From: an uncultured Clostridium sp.
Lineage (GTDB): Bacteria; Bacillota_A; Clostridia; TANB77; CAG-508
Direction: 5' to 3'
NCBI GenBank assembly: GCA_948466265.1
Contig: CAOJZU010000008.1
Coordinates: 7,869 to 71,868 of the forward strand
DNA: 64,000 nucleotides
Shown: in pieces, positions 23,976-34,878 of the stretch
How positions within the stretch are numbered: position 1 is the stretch's first letter
Layout of the letters: each line of letters begins with the position of its first letter
Program-made: the position numbers and the translations under genes
Notes under the pieces: model-generated
Told to the model about the DNA's origin: nothing
The model's input: the letters and a program-made list of their open reading frames with translations, nothing else
Databases searched by the model: none

Positions 23976-24929
23976 ATGAACCTGCAGATTAAGATCGTTT
24001 TAATAAGCTTTATAGTATCTATAATGACTGCATTTGTTGTACTTCCAATATTAAAAAGACTTAAAGTTGGGCAAATAGAGAGAGAATACGGACCACGTAG
24101 TCACTTAGTAAAGCAAGGTACTCCTACAATGGGAGGTATAATAATAGCATTAACTTTATGTATTATGCTACTAATTCTTTATAGTTCAAATAAAGAATTG
24201 CTCCCACTTTGTATGATTATTATTGGATTTGGTATAGTTGGTTTTGTAGATGATTTTAAAAAATTGATTTTAAAAGATACAGAAGGGTTAAAGCCAACAT
24301 ATAAAATACTTCGGACTTCTGATAATTTCTGTTTTTTATGCACTATATCTAATAAAATCTAACATAGGTACAGGGACTATAATTCCTATATTAAAATTAG
24401 AAATTACATTACCAGTTTTAATATATATTCCATTTACAATCTTTGTAATGCTTGCTGGTACTAATGCAGTAAATTTAACTGATGGAATAGACGGACTTCG
24501 GAGCTTCTATATCAATGATAATAATTGCTTGTCTTTCAGTTATAGCTATTAAATATGAAGTTTATGAAATGGTAATTTTAGGAGCAGTTCTTTGTGGGGC
24601 ATGTCTTGGATTTTTAATATTTAATTTACATCCTGCAAAGATATTTATGGGAGATACAGGTTCGCTTTTACTTCGGTGGAGCAATTGTTGTTATGGCATT
24701 ATATTTAAAAATGCCATTGATACTTATAATTACTGCAATTATTCCATTACTTGAAACAGTATCTGTTATACTTCAAGTTCTTTATTTTAAAAAGACAGGA
24801 AATAGAATATTTAAAATGACACCACTTCACCACCACTATGAACTTTCAGGGTGGAAAGAGGGAAAAATTGTGTCAGTATTTAGTGTAATAACATTACTAT
24901 TTTGTGTTATTGCAATATTTATTGTGTAG
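23976..24929 (+). CDS. mraY: Phospho-MurNAc-pentapeptide-transferase MraY (3 recoding sites)
   Basis: Polytopic membrane enzyme that makes lipid I. Seen: [38 protein letters not shown] and [12 protein letters not shown]. Skips at 24312 (ILR/K-T-L junction giving [11 protein letters not shown]), 24499 (GIDGL-GASISM) and 24674 ([13 protein letters not shown]) restore about 316 aa, the usual size. In 24482-24500 the same gene has GAC GGA (harmless out-of-phase CGG) six bases before CTT C GGA (skip), a compact internal control. Starts three bases after the murE stop. Confidence 0.96.
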
Positions 24930-24994
24930 GAAAAATCGTAAGTTTTTCTGAAACATCTAGTTTAGACAAAAAAATCATAAATGGGAGGAAAAAG

Positions 24995-26157
24995 GTGACT
25001 ACACGTAAAAGCCAAAAACAAAAAGAAAAACCATTTGATTTTATACTATTTATAACAGTTATTATAATGCTTGCACTTGGAATTGTAATGGTATTATCAG
25101 CAAGTTCTCCATCATCGATTGCAGAAGGAGAGAATGGCTATTCATATTTAAAAACACAAGGATTAGCTGCAATAGGTGGTTTGATTTTTATGTACATAAT
25201 ATCTAAATATGATTATAAGAAATATAAAAAACTTGATAAACTTGCATTTTGGTTTACAATTTTATTTCTTTTATCTGTACGTATACCAGGGCTTGGACAT
25301 GAGGCGGGGCGGAGCACATCGTTGGATATGGATAATACCAGGTCGTACTACTTTTCAACCATCTGAATTTGCAAAAGTTGCACTCGTTATATTTTTTGCT
25401 TCTTATTTAACAGACAATAGAGATAAACTTCGGAGAAAAAAAAGAAGGCTTTTGGATACCAATTTTAAAATATTTAGCACCAATTATTATGATACTAGTT
25501 CTTGTACAAAATCACTTAAGTGCATCTGTTTTAATAATACTTGTTATATCTATTATGATGATAATGGCAGGATGCAAAATTCGTTACTTTTTATTATATG
25601 GAAGCCTTGCAGGAGCGGCAGGGTTAGGAGGCATGTATGCCTTAGCAAAATATGCTAATATGGGAAGCTTCAGACTTGACAGGTTAGTTTCATTTTTAGA
25701 TCCTTGGGGAGATGCTAAAGGAACTGGATGGCAGGTTATACAAGGACTTTATGCAATAGGATCTCGGACGGACTTTTCGGAGCACGGACTTGGGAATAGT
25801 ACACAAAAATATTTATACATACCAGAGCCACAAAATGATTTTATATTTACAATTATTGCAGAAGAATTAGGTTTTGTACGGTTGCACAGTTATTATATTA
25901 CTTTTCATTATATTTGTATGGAGAGGTATTGTAATTGCTATGAAAGCACCAGATATGTTTGGAAGTTTAGTTGCAGTTCGGAATAACTAGCATAATAGGA
26001 CTTCAAGCCATGATAAATATAGGAGTTGTTACATCTTCAATACCAAATACTGGTATGCAGCTTCCATTTTTTAGCTATGGAGGTACGTCGCTTTTGATAT
26101 TACTATGTAGTGTACGGAGTGCTCTTAAATATTTCAAGGCAGACTAAACAAATATAG
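24995..26157 (+). CDS. ftsW: FtsW/SpoVE peptidoglycan glycosyltransferase (8 recoding sites)
   Basis: SEDS-family membrane glycosyltransferase that polymerises lipid II for division or sporulation. GTG start with GGGAGG upstream. Skips: 25310 (HEAG-GAHRW), 25431 (DKL-GEKKEGFW), 25765, 25769 and 25785 (GS-G-GLFGA-GLGNSTQK), 25879 (LGFV-GCTVIIL), 25979 (VAV-GITSIIGLQA) and 26115 (CSV-GVLLNISRQ). With the C's removed the protein shows GAHRWI, TFQPSEFAK, AIGSGGLFGAGLG, PEPQNDFIF, EELGFVG, QAMINIGV and PFFSYGGTS, an unbroken FtsW signature series of about 384 aa. Three skips fall within 24 bases inside the most conserved loop. FtsW and SpoVE cannot be told apart here. Confidence 0.96.
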
Positions 26158-26172
26158 AAAGGGTAAATTTAA

Positions 26173-27290
26173 ATGAAAGCTATTATTGCCTGTGCAGGAA
26201 CTGGGGGACACATTAACCCAGGTATTGCAATTGCAAATAAAATAAAAGAAGAAGAAAAAAATTCTGAAATTTTATTTATTGGTACAGATAGAGGATTAGA
26301 AAAGGATTTAGTTCCAAGAGCAGGCTATGAACTTAGAACTATAGATGCATATGGGCTAAGTCCCAAAATTAGTATAGATAATTTTAAGAAAATAATTAAA
26401 ACAATTAAAGGTATGTCTCAAGCAAAAAAAATTATAAAAGATTTTAAACCAGATGTTGTAATTGGAACTCGGACGGTTATATATGTGGAGCGGTTATAAC
26501 ATCAGCAAATAAGCTTAAAATTCCAAGCATGCTTCATGAAAGCAATGCATTTCCAGGAAAAGCAGTAAAGATGCTTGCAAAGAAAACTGACACTATAATG
26601 GTTAGTTTCAAAGAGGCAGTTAATAGAATACCAAAGGCAAAAAGAGTAGTTATAACAGGAACTCCAACAAGAAAACTTAAAAGAAATTTGAGCTTATCTG
26701 AAAAAATAGCATTAAAAGAAAAATACAAATTAAATCCTGCAAAACCAGTTGTGTTAGTGTTTGGAGGAAGCCAAGGAGCAAAAGCTTTGAATGAGACTAT
26801 AATTAGTCTAGCAAAATCAAAAGTTAATAAAGCTTATCAGATCTTGTTAGTTTCTGGAAAAAAACAATATGATTTTGTTAAAGAGGAGCTAAAAAAAGAA
26901 AGTTTAAATATAGATAGTTTAGATGGAATAAAAGTTGTCCCATACATATATGAGCTTCAAGAAGTAATTGATGCGTCAGAAATTATAATTTCAAGATCAG
27001 GAGCAATTACTGTAACAGAAATTGCAAACCTTGGAAAACCTTCTATACTTATTCCACTTCCAAATGTATCTCATAATCATCAGCAATATAATGCGGAGGT
27101 TTTAGAAAATGCAGGAGCCGCAAAAATCATTAAAAATGAAGAACTAAATGTACTTATTTTACATGAAAAAATTATGGAAATGTTAAGCAAAGATATGTTA
27201 GAAAAAATGGGCAGAGCAGCTAAAAGCGCCTCTATACAAAATGTAGAAGATAAAATTTATGAAGAAATAAAAATTTTATTAAAAAGGTAA
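26173..27290 (+). CDS. murG: MurG lipid II synthase (2 recoding sites)
   Basis: Glycosyltransferase adding GlcNAc to lipid I. N-terminal CAGTGGHINPGIAIA loop; DVVIGT-G-GYICGAVITSA formed by skipping C at 26470 and again at 26474 (one codon apart); HESNAFPGK; and the C-terminal GGSQGAKALNE, SRSGAITVTEI and PNVSHNHQQYNAEVL motifs. About 371 aa, the normal size. GGA GCG GTT and GCG GAG in the same gene hold out-of-phase CGGs. Last enzyme of the cluster; murD and murF are not present here. Confidence 0.97.
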
Positions 27291-27299
27291 AACATAAAA

Positions 27300-29751
27300 A
27301 TGTGTAAAGAATTAAAAACAAAAGACGAGTATAAAAACTTAAAAAAGGTTTCACTATATTTTTTGTCTTTTTTAATCCCGTTATTTGTAATTCTACGGAA
27401 TATATATTTATTTAAAGGTATATCCATTTGGCGGAAATACCTTTATTCCTATTGATGTAAGTGATCAATATTTAACTTTTTTTAACTTTTTCAAAGATAT
27501 ATTTTTAGGGGGAAATAGTATTTTTTATTCTCTTACTAAAGCTACACGGAGGAGAAATGTATGGATTGTTTGCATATTATTTAGCAAGCCCATATAATCT
27601 TATCTTAATATTTTTTAGTAAAGACAATATGCCTATTGCATATAATCTTATTTTAATGCTTAAAATTGCAAGTTGTGGCATTACAATGTTTTACTATTTA
27701 AATAAGAATAAAGAAATAAAGTGGACAAACCTAATTTTTTCTACATGTTATGCTTTATCTAATTATATTATGATTTATGGATTTAATGTTATGTGGCTAG
27801 ATGGCGTTATTCTTCTTCCAATAATGATAGCAGGTCTTGATGATTTAGTAAAATATAAAAATGTAAAACTTTATCGGAATTACTCTTAGCATAATTTTAA
27901 TCACTAATTATTACATAGGTTTTATGGTATGTATTTTTTCAGGTATCTACTTTATATATAAGATATTAGTAGAAGGAATAAAACCATTAAAACAAATACG
28001 GTGATAGAGTTAGGCTATTTATAATATTCTCTATTATAGCAGTACTAATTGCTATGGTAATACTACTTCCTGCATATATTGGAATACAAAAAGGAAGAAT
28101 AAATGATAGGTTGTCAGAGGTTGGATTTGATACAAACTTTGAATTAAAAGAATTACCATCGAAATTCTTACCACGTTCATTCCAAATGAGAGATATTGGA
28201 AATACTGGACTTCCACCAGTATTTTGTGGAAGTATTATAAATATTTTAGTAATTTGTTTTTTTATTAATAAAAAAATTAAAATAAAAGAAAAAATTTTAA
28301 CACTTGCTGTTTTTGTTATATTTTTTATAAGTTTTTATATGCAAAAAATTAATCTTCTTTGGACGCTTCGGAAATCTTCCAGCATTTTGGTTATATAGAT
28401 ATGCATTTTGTTTTATATTTATGTATATAATAATTGCAAATAGGGGATTTGAAAGTATAGAATTTCGTGCTAAATTTTGGAAAGTTTTATTTGCTTTAGT
28501 TTTTATTTTAACAATTTCTGAAATTTGCATAAATGATTCAGAAATAATGAAAAAAATCAGGATACAAATGAGTGAGATTAAGTTTGAAGATTATTCTACA
28601 AGTATTAATTTTGCAAATAATAAAAACAAAGAATTAAGAGATATAGACAATTCACTTTATAGAGTGGAAGATAGAGAAAGATTTAATTCGAATGATGGTC
28701 TGAGTTTTGGAGTAAATACTATGAGTTTTTGTGGATCCACTTATTCAAGAAATTTACATGCATTTCTATATAACTTAGGATATTCTGGTCAGCATGTGAC
28801 TATTGTTTCTGACTTTGGGAATACTATTGCTTCTGATATGCTTTTTGGAGTTAAGTATATATTAAATGCAAAAACAAATGACGCATATAAAGGATACGAA
28901 GAAAAGTATTTTGATGATACTACTGCTATGCTTAAAAATCCATATAGTCTGAATTTGGGGTTTGAAGTAGAAAGTATTGATTTAGATAAAACAAGTGGAA
29001 CTAATCCGTTTGAGAATTTTAATAATATAGTAGAGAAATTTAGTGGAGTAGATGAAAAAATATATACTAAGCATATAGAGAAGATTTCACAAAGTTTGAC
29101 AAATTTAAGCTTAGAAGAACAAATAATCTTTAGAAAATTAAATCAAAGAAAAGAAGCTTATCTTGAATATGAATTTGAAGCTGAAAAGTCAGAAAATGCA
29201 TATTTATATATCCTACGGCGGAAATTTTGAAAATGTAAATATATATGTAAATGGAAACTTATTAGAATATAAACCTACATGTAACTATAACAAAATGATA
29301 CCACTTGGAAATGTGACAAAAGGAGAAAAATTAAAGGTAGTTCTTCAGCCTACATCAGATAGATTTGCGATTAGTAATATTTATTTGTATTATGAAAATA
29401 TTGAAATTTTTAAAAAACATTATGATATTTTAAGTAAAAATCAAGTTAATTTAGTACAGATATCTGGGAGAAAATTTAAAGGAACATTTAAAACAGAAAA
29501 TGATAAGACCTACATGGTTTTTTCTATTCCATATGATAAAGGATTTACAGCAATTGTTGATGGGAATAAAACAAATATTATAAATGTATCAGATGGATTT
29601 ATGGGAATAGAAGTTTTGGGGAAACGGAGATCATGTGATTAAATTAAGTTTTATTCCTGAAGGATTCGAAGCAGGGGCAATAATTAGTATATTTGGAATT
29701 TTTATGTTTATAATTTGGAATAAAATAAGCAGAAAAAATTTACTTGACTAA
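27300..29751 (+). CDS. YfhO-family polytopic membrane protein (7 recoding sites)
   Basis: Large membrane protein of about 814 aa. It has an N-terminal helix, FGGNTFIPIDVSDQYLTFF and GGEMYGLFAYYLASPYNLI loops characteristic of YfhO proteins, about ten helices, an extracytoplasmic C-terminal region and a last helix before NKISRKNLLD. Family members are thought to work in glycosylation of surface polymers such as lipoteichoic acid. Skips: 27396 (VIL-GIYIYLKV), 27547 (KAT-GGEMYG), 27875 (KLY-GITLSIIL), 27999 (KQI-GDRVRLF), 28369 (WTL-GNLPAFWLYRY), 29216 (YIL-GGNFENV) and 29625 (LGK-GDHVIKLSF). Starts ten bases after murG. Individual joints in the poorly conserved 3' part are supported mainly by frame openness. 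Confidence 0.85.
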
Positions 29752-29799
29752 TAAAAGTATATGCTATAAAATAGCAAAAAGAAATGGAGGTAATCCTAC

Positions 29800-31836
29800 G
29801 TGGCTGACAAATTAATTATTGTGGAATCACCAGCAAAAGCAAATACCATAAAGAAATTTTTAGGAGGAAATGTTAAGGTTGTTGCATCTATGGGGCATAT
29901 AAGAGACCTTCCAAAATCAAAGCTTGGTGTAAATATTGAAAATGATTTTGAACCTGAATATATAAATATTAGAGGAAAAGGAGATTTGATAAAGTCTCTT
30001 AAAAAGGAAGCAGGAAAAGCAAAAAAAGTGTATCTCGCAACTGACCCTGACCGTGAAGGAGAAGCTATTGCATGGCATTTAGCACATATATTAAACTTAG
30101 ATGAAAAAAGTCAAAATAGAGTTACATTTAATGAAATCACAAAAAATGCAGTTCAAGAAGCAATAAAAAATCCAAGAACTCTTGATAAAAATCTAATAGA
30201 TGCACAGCAAGCAAGAAGAGTATTAGATAGAATAGTAGGATATCAAATAAGTCCACTTCTTTGGGCAAAAGTAAGGAAAGGACTATCTGCTCGGAAGAGT
30301 ACAGTCTGTTGCTGTTAAATTAATTGTAGATAGGGAAGAAGAAATAGAGAAGTTTATACCCGAAGAATATTGGAATATTTATGCTAAACTTAGTAAAAAT
30401 AAAAATACATTTGAAGCAAAATTTGTTGGTAAAAATCGGAAAGAAACAAGAACTAAAGAATGAAAAAGAAGTAAAAGAAATTCTAGATGTTATAGAAAAA
30501 GCAAAATTTATTGTAAAAGACATTAAAAAAAGTGAAAAGAAAAGAAGTCCAGCACCACCATTTACAACAAGTACAATGCAGCAGGAAGCTTCAAGAAAAC
30601 TTCGGATTTACTTTAAAAAAGACAATGTCAGTTGCCCAAGGTCTTTATGAAGGACTAAAAATAGAAGGAAAAGGAAATATAGGACTTATTACTTACATGA
30701 GAACTGATTCTACAAGAATATCTGATGTAGCAAGAGCAGCTTCAAAAAAGCAGATAGAAGAAACCTATGGAAAGGAATATTATGAAAATAGATATTTTAA
30801 AACAAAGGCAGATTCTCAAGATGCACATGAAGCTATAAGACCGACATATGTGGAACTTGTGCCAGATAGTATAAAAAAAGACCTAACAAATGACCAATAT
30901 AAATTATACAAATTAATATATAATAGGTTTTTAGCAAGTCAAATGTCAAATGCTATATTTGATACAGTAGCAGTAAGTATTGATTCTCGGAGAATATAAT
31001 TTTAAAGCAAATGGACAAACTTTAAAATTTAAAGGATTTATGACACTTTATGTTGAAGGAAAAGAAGAAGAGGAAGAAAGAATACCAGAAGTTAGTATAA
31101 ATGAAGAATTGAAAAAAGAAAAAATAGAACCAAAACAAAGTTTTACAGAGCCACCACCACGATATACAGAAGCAAGTTTAGTAAAAGCTCTTGAAGAAAA
31201 AGGAATAGGAAGACCAAGTACGTATTCTCCAACAATCACTACTATATTAGAAAGAAGATACATTGAAAAGGAACAAAAGCAATTAGTTCCAACAGAACTT
31301 GGTAAAGTTGTAAATACACTTTTGATAAGTAGTTTTAAGGATATTGTTAATGTTGATTTTACAGCTGAAATTGAAAAAGATTTTGATGATATTGCAGAAC
31401 GGAAAAGAAGAATGGAAAAAGACAATAAGAGAATTTTATAAGCCATTTTCTATAGAACTTGAAAAAGCAAATAAGGAAATAGAACATATAAAAATAGAAG
31501 AAGAAGTAAGTGATGTTCCTTGTGATAAATGTGGAAGAATGATGGTTATTAAGTATGGAAGATATGGAAAATTCTTAGCATGCCCTCGGATATCCAGAAT
31601 GTAAAAATGCAAAGCCAATAATTGAAACGGCAGGAGAAGCTTGCCCAAAATGTGGAGGAGCTCTTCAAATCAGGAAAAGCAAAAAAGGAAGAAAATTTTA
31701 TATTTGCGAAAACAATAAAGAAGGTGGAAGTTGTGATTATATATCTTGGAATTTACCTTCAAAGGATAAGGAAAAAAGTGAGAATGATTCAAATAAAAAG
31801 AAAACACATAGGTCAAAAAAAGAGAAACAAGCTTAA
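29800..31836 (+). CDS. topA: DNA topoisomerase I (6 recoding sites)
   Basis: Type IA topoisomerase relaxing negative supercoils. GTG start with [35 protein letters not shown]. Active-site region [12 protein letters not shown] with the catalytic tyrosine, then [20 protein letters not shown]. Two C-terminal C4 zinc modules (CDKCGR ... CPGYPEC, and CPKCGGALQ ... [10 protein letters not shown]). Skips: 30292 (LSA-GRVQSVA, the conserved GRVQS), 30437 (GKN-GKKQEL), 30603 ([11 protein letters not shown]), 30988 (DS-GEYNFKA), 31400 (IAE-GKEEWKK) and 31587 (CP-GYPECKN). About 676 aa, normal length. The skip at 31587 sits inside the first zinc finger. Confidence 0.97.
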
Positions 31837-32055
31837 TCAATAGGCTAATATTACAAAAACATTACAATAGAATTACAGTTGTATTACATTTGGCTTAAAA
31901 GTATTGACAATTAGTTAAAAAACTATAAAATATAGATATGATATATTGATATTTGTAGAAAACGCGCAAAAAATGTAACTTACACAAAATTTTTCAAGTA
32001 TGAAATGATTATAATTGTAAAATATAATAAAAAATAAGAAACGAAGGAGAAGAAA
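31837..32055. other. Intergenic region before the pilus operon
   Basis: About 220 A/T-rich bases. A TTGACA at 31904-31909 is followed by several TATA-like hexamers, but none at the ideal 17-base distance, so the operon promoter is only probable. GAAGGAG before the ATG is a good ribosome binding site. Confidence 0.4.
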
Positions 32056-33669
32056 ATGGCAAGCTGTTTAGGATTATATATAGAAGAAAATATCATTAAA
32101 TATGCAAAACTGTCAAAGGATAAAGAAGTAATTAAAATTGATTCATTTGGAATTAAATTTTATGACAGACTAAATGAAGCAATTGAACAGGTTATAGAAG
32201 AAACCTATAGTTACAAAACACCTATAAGTATAAATGCTTCTAATGAAAATTATAATTATTTCTACATTTTTAACTTATTAAATCCAAAAGATATGCATAG
32301 TTACATTAATACAGAATTTGATTCAATATGTTTTGAAAGAGATCTTAATGCAGAAACTTTTGAAACTAGATATGTATTAGTAGATGATTTAGAAGATAAG
32401 GAGAAGGTTAAAGCAATTCATATTTCGGCTAATAGAGGCGAAATCATGAAGAGAACTGAGTTATTAAGTAAATATAGATTAACAGATATATCACCAATAG
32501 CACTTGATATATCAAATTTGCTTGAAATAAATAAAACTGAAAATGTAGAAAATATTGCAATTGTCAATATAGAGAATGTTACAACAGTAACTTCAATAAT
32601 TGGTCAAAAGATTTATGATATTAATGTAATAGATAATGGAATAGGAGAAATTTTTTCAAGAATAAATAGTAAAGAAAATTCATTAGCTAAAGCATATGAA
32701 ATATGTAAAAACTCAACAATATATACATCAGAAGGCAGAGAACTTCAATATGAAGAAAATGCGTATCTAGATGATATTATGCCAACACTATATAATATAG
32801 TTGGAAGAGTTAAAAAAATATTAAATGATAGTTTAAATAAAATAGACAAAATATATATCACAGGTATGGCATCTGTAATAAATAATATTGATATTTATTT
32901 CCAAGAATATTTAGAAGATGTAACATGTGAAATACTTAAGCCATACTTTATAAAGTCAATTGGAACAGAAATAAATATAAAAGATTATATAGAAGTAAAC
33001 TCAGCAATAGCACTTGCCCTTCAAGGATTAGGAGAAGGATTAAAGGGAATCAACTTTAAAAAAGATACTGTTTCATCTAAACTTCCAGGATGGCTTACAC
33101 TGGATGTTGGAGGAAAATCTAAAGGACTTAGTGGAGGATTTGATTTTAGTCTTAAAGGAGAACTTGCTGAAAGTGAGAGAAGCTTAATAAAGGGTTCTGT
33201 TGGAGTTATAATGTTAATTGTAATATATATAGTACTATCAACATTCCTTTTTGGACAGATGGAGTCTAAATTAGATGAAGTTGCAGTAGAAGCAAATGCT
33301 GTTGAAACACAAAAAGTTGCAATGAATAATGATAAAACAAAAGTTGATGAAAAAGCAGCAGAATATACAGAGCTTGTACAAAGTATACAAGAAAAAGCAC
33401 AGATTGATACAGAAAGCAAAAGGCTAAAATACTCTGTTCCAACATTATTACAAAAAATAATGAGCTCAATACCTGCTAATGTACAATTAACATCAATTAG
33501 AAATTCAGGAAATAAAGTTACAATTACAGCACAATCAGATAGATATGAGCAACTAGGTATTTTCATTGCAAAATTAAACCAAGACGGAATACTAGTAAAT
33601 GTTGTATCAGATACATCTACAAAACAAAATGAAGTTGTTACTGTTACAATAGAAGGAGAATTGCCATGA
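32056..33669 (+). CDS. Type IV pilus assembly PilM-PilN fusion protein
   Basis: 537 aa. Residues 1-340 resemble the actin-like cytoplasmic PilM/GspL fold (CLGLYIEENIIKYAKL start, an ITGMASVINNI phosphate-loop-like segment near residue 272). After a basic linker a single transmembrane helix (about residues 379-400) leads into a coiled-coil and small C-terminal domain resembling PilN (PTLLQKIMSSIPANVQLTSI). In most bacteria PilM and PilN are separate and bind each other; here they form one chain. No recoding site. Overlaps the next start by four bases (ATGAG), indicating coupling. Confidence 0.75.
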   Translation: MASCLGLYIEENIIKYAKLSKDKEVIKIDSFGIKFYDRLNEAIEQVIEETYSYKTPISINASNENYNYFYIFNLLNPKDMHSYINTEFDSICFERDLNAETFETRYVLVDDLEDKEKVKAIHISANRGEIMKRTELLSKYRLTDISPIALDISNLLEINKTENVENIAIVNIENVTTVTSIIGQKIYDINVIDNGIGEIFSRINSKENSLAKAYEICKNSTIYTSEGRELQYEENAYLDDIMPTLYNIVGRVKKILNDSLNKIDKIYITGMASVINNIDIYFQEYLEDVTCEILKPYFIKSIGTEINIKDYIEVNSAIALALQGLGEGLKGINFKKDTVSSKLPGWLTLDVGGKSKGLSGGFDFSLKGELAESERSLIKGSVGVIMLIVIYIVLSTFLFGQMESKLDEVAVEANAVETQKVAMNNDKTKVDEKAAEYTELVQSIQEKAQIDTESKRLKYSVPTLLQKIMSSIPANVQLTSIRNSGNKVTITAQSDRYEQLGIFIAKLNQDGILVNVVSDTSTKQNEVVTVTIEGELP

Positions 33670-34355
33670 GAAAATTATTATTAACTTTTTTACTACTTAT
33701 ATTATTTGCAATATTTGGTGGAATGGTTGTATCAGGATACACACTTGGAGATTTAACAATAGGTTATTCAATACAAGATATTATAGCAGAAAACAATAAA
33801 CTTGATACACAAATTGCAACATTAGGAACAAAAATTGATACAGAATATCAAAGTGCAAAATCAGGATTAGATTCAAGCTTTAGAAAATTGCAAACAGAAA
33901 AACAAAATTATCAAGATATAATAGCATATAGTTCACAAGATGAATTAAATGCCGCAATTCAAACAGAAGAATATAAACTTGATTATTTATGGACAAAGAT
34001 AGGTTCTTTTGCAACAGGCAATAATCTAGTAATGAAGGCGGATTTGTCTCATGGTACTAGTGGAGTTAGTAATCAATATAATATCTCTTTTGTAGCAATT
34101 GGAGAATATATAGATATTTCAGAATTTGTATATGCAATAGAAAAAGAGCCAACATTAGGATTTAGAATAGAAGAATTTGCATTAGTTCCATATTCTGAAG
34201 ATACTTTGCAAGCAACATTCATAATTAAAAATGTTGCAATAGATCCTGCATCTCTAAATGAATCAAGTACGGTTTCAAGTGGAACTGTTACTACAAATAC
34301 AAAAAGTGATAGTGATATAGACGATACAAATGACAATACTCAAAATGAACAATAA
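33666..34355 (+). CDS. PilO-like pilus assembly protein
   Basis: 229 aa with one N-terminal membrane helix, a coiled-coil (residues 40-90) and a ferredoxin-like domain, the architecture of PilO/GspM that partners PilN in the inner-membrane platform. The C-terminal tail is rich in Ser, Thr, Asp and Asn. Sequence identity to PilO is not obvious by eye; the call depends on architecture and position after the PilM-PilN gene. Confidence 0.6.
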   Translation: MRKLLLTFLLLILFAIFGGMVVSGYTLGDLTIGYSIQDIIAENNKLDTQIATLGTKIDTEYQSAKSGLDSSFRKLQTEKQNYQDIIAYSSQDELNAAIQTEEYKLDYLWTKIGSFATGNNLVMKADLSHGTSGVSNQYNISFVAIGEYIDISEFVYAIEKEPTLGFRIEEFALVPYSEDTLQATFIIKNVAIDPASLNESSTVSSGTVTTNTKSDSDIDDTNDNTQNEQ

Positions 34356-34373
34356 TAGAGGAGGTAAGATGCT

Positions 34374-34790
34374 ATGGTAAAATCAATTATAAAAGAAGTT
34401 ATAATCATACTATTATTATTACTTGCAGTAGTTTTAGCATTAGGTGTATTATTTTATGATTATATTCCAAATAATAAGACAGTTCCAAGTGTTCAAGCGT
34501 ATAAAACATCAGACAGTGTAAGTAGAGAAATTGCAGAACAAGTTACAGAAGACGCTCCAATACTTGTAACATATAGAGTTACAGAAGAAGATTTAAAAGA
34601 ACTACAAAAGACAGAAACATATAAACCAGGAAAGGCAAATCCATTTTCAACTTATGAAGATCCTGAACCAGTTAACCAAGTTGATGAAAATGGAAATCCT
34701 ATAGTAAATGGAGTGCAAGGAAATGTAGGAACATCTTCTGGGAATAGTAGTACAGGAAATACATTTTACAAGAATACAGGTACTAAATAG
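34374..34790 (+). CDS. Membrane-anchored pilus-operon protein, possibly PilP-like
   Basis: 138 aa: membrane helix at residues 8-30, then an extracytoplasmic region with KPGKANPFSTYEDPEP and a Gly/Ser/Asn-rich tail. The NPF segment recalls the DPF motif of PilP, and the position after PilO fits, but this is a weak inference. Good AGGAGG Shine-Dalgarno; no recoding site. Confidence 0.45.
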   Translation: MVKSIIKEVIIILLLLLAVVLALGVLFYDYIPNNKTVPSVQAYKTSDSVSREIAEQVTEDAPILVTYRVTEEDLKELQKTETYKPGKANPFSTYEDPEPVNQVDENGNPIVNGVQGNVGTSSGNSSTGNTFYKNTGTK

Positions 34791-34878
34791 AAAAAAGTGT
34801 TTAAGGGACACAAAAGAAAAAAGTGGTTATATTTATTATTAAATATATACATTAAAATTTTATAAGGAGGAGTTTTTT

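Noticed and set aside
31622..31843. Separate small ORF at the end of topA
   Set aside because: It overlaps the frame that encodes the second topoisomerase zinc finger (CPKCGG, CENN) after the skip at 31587; the other frame is a shadow.
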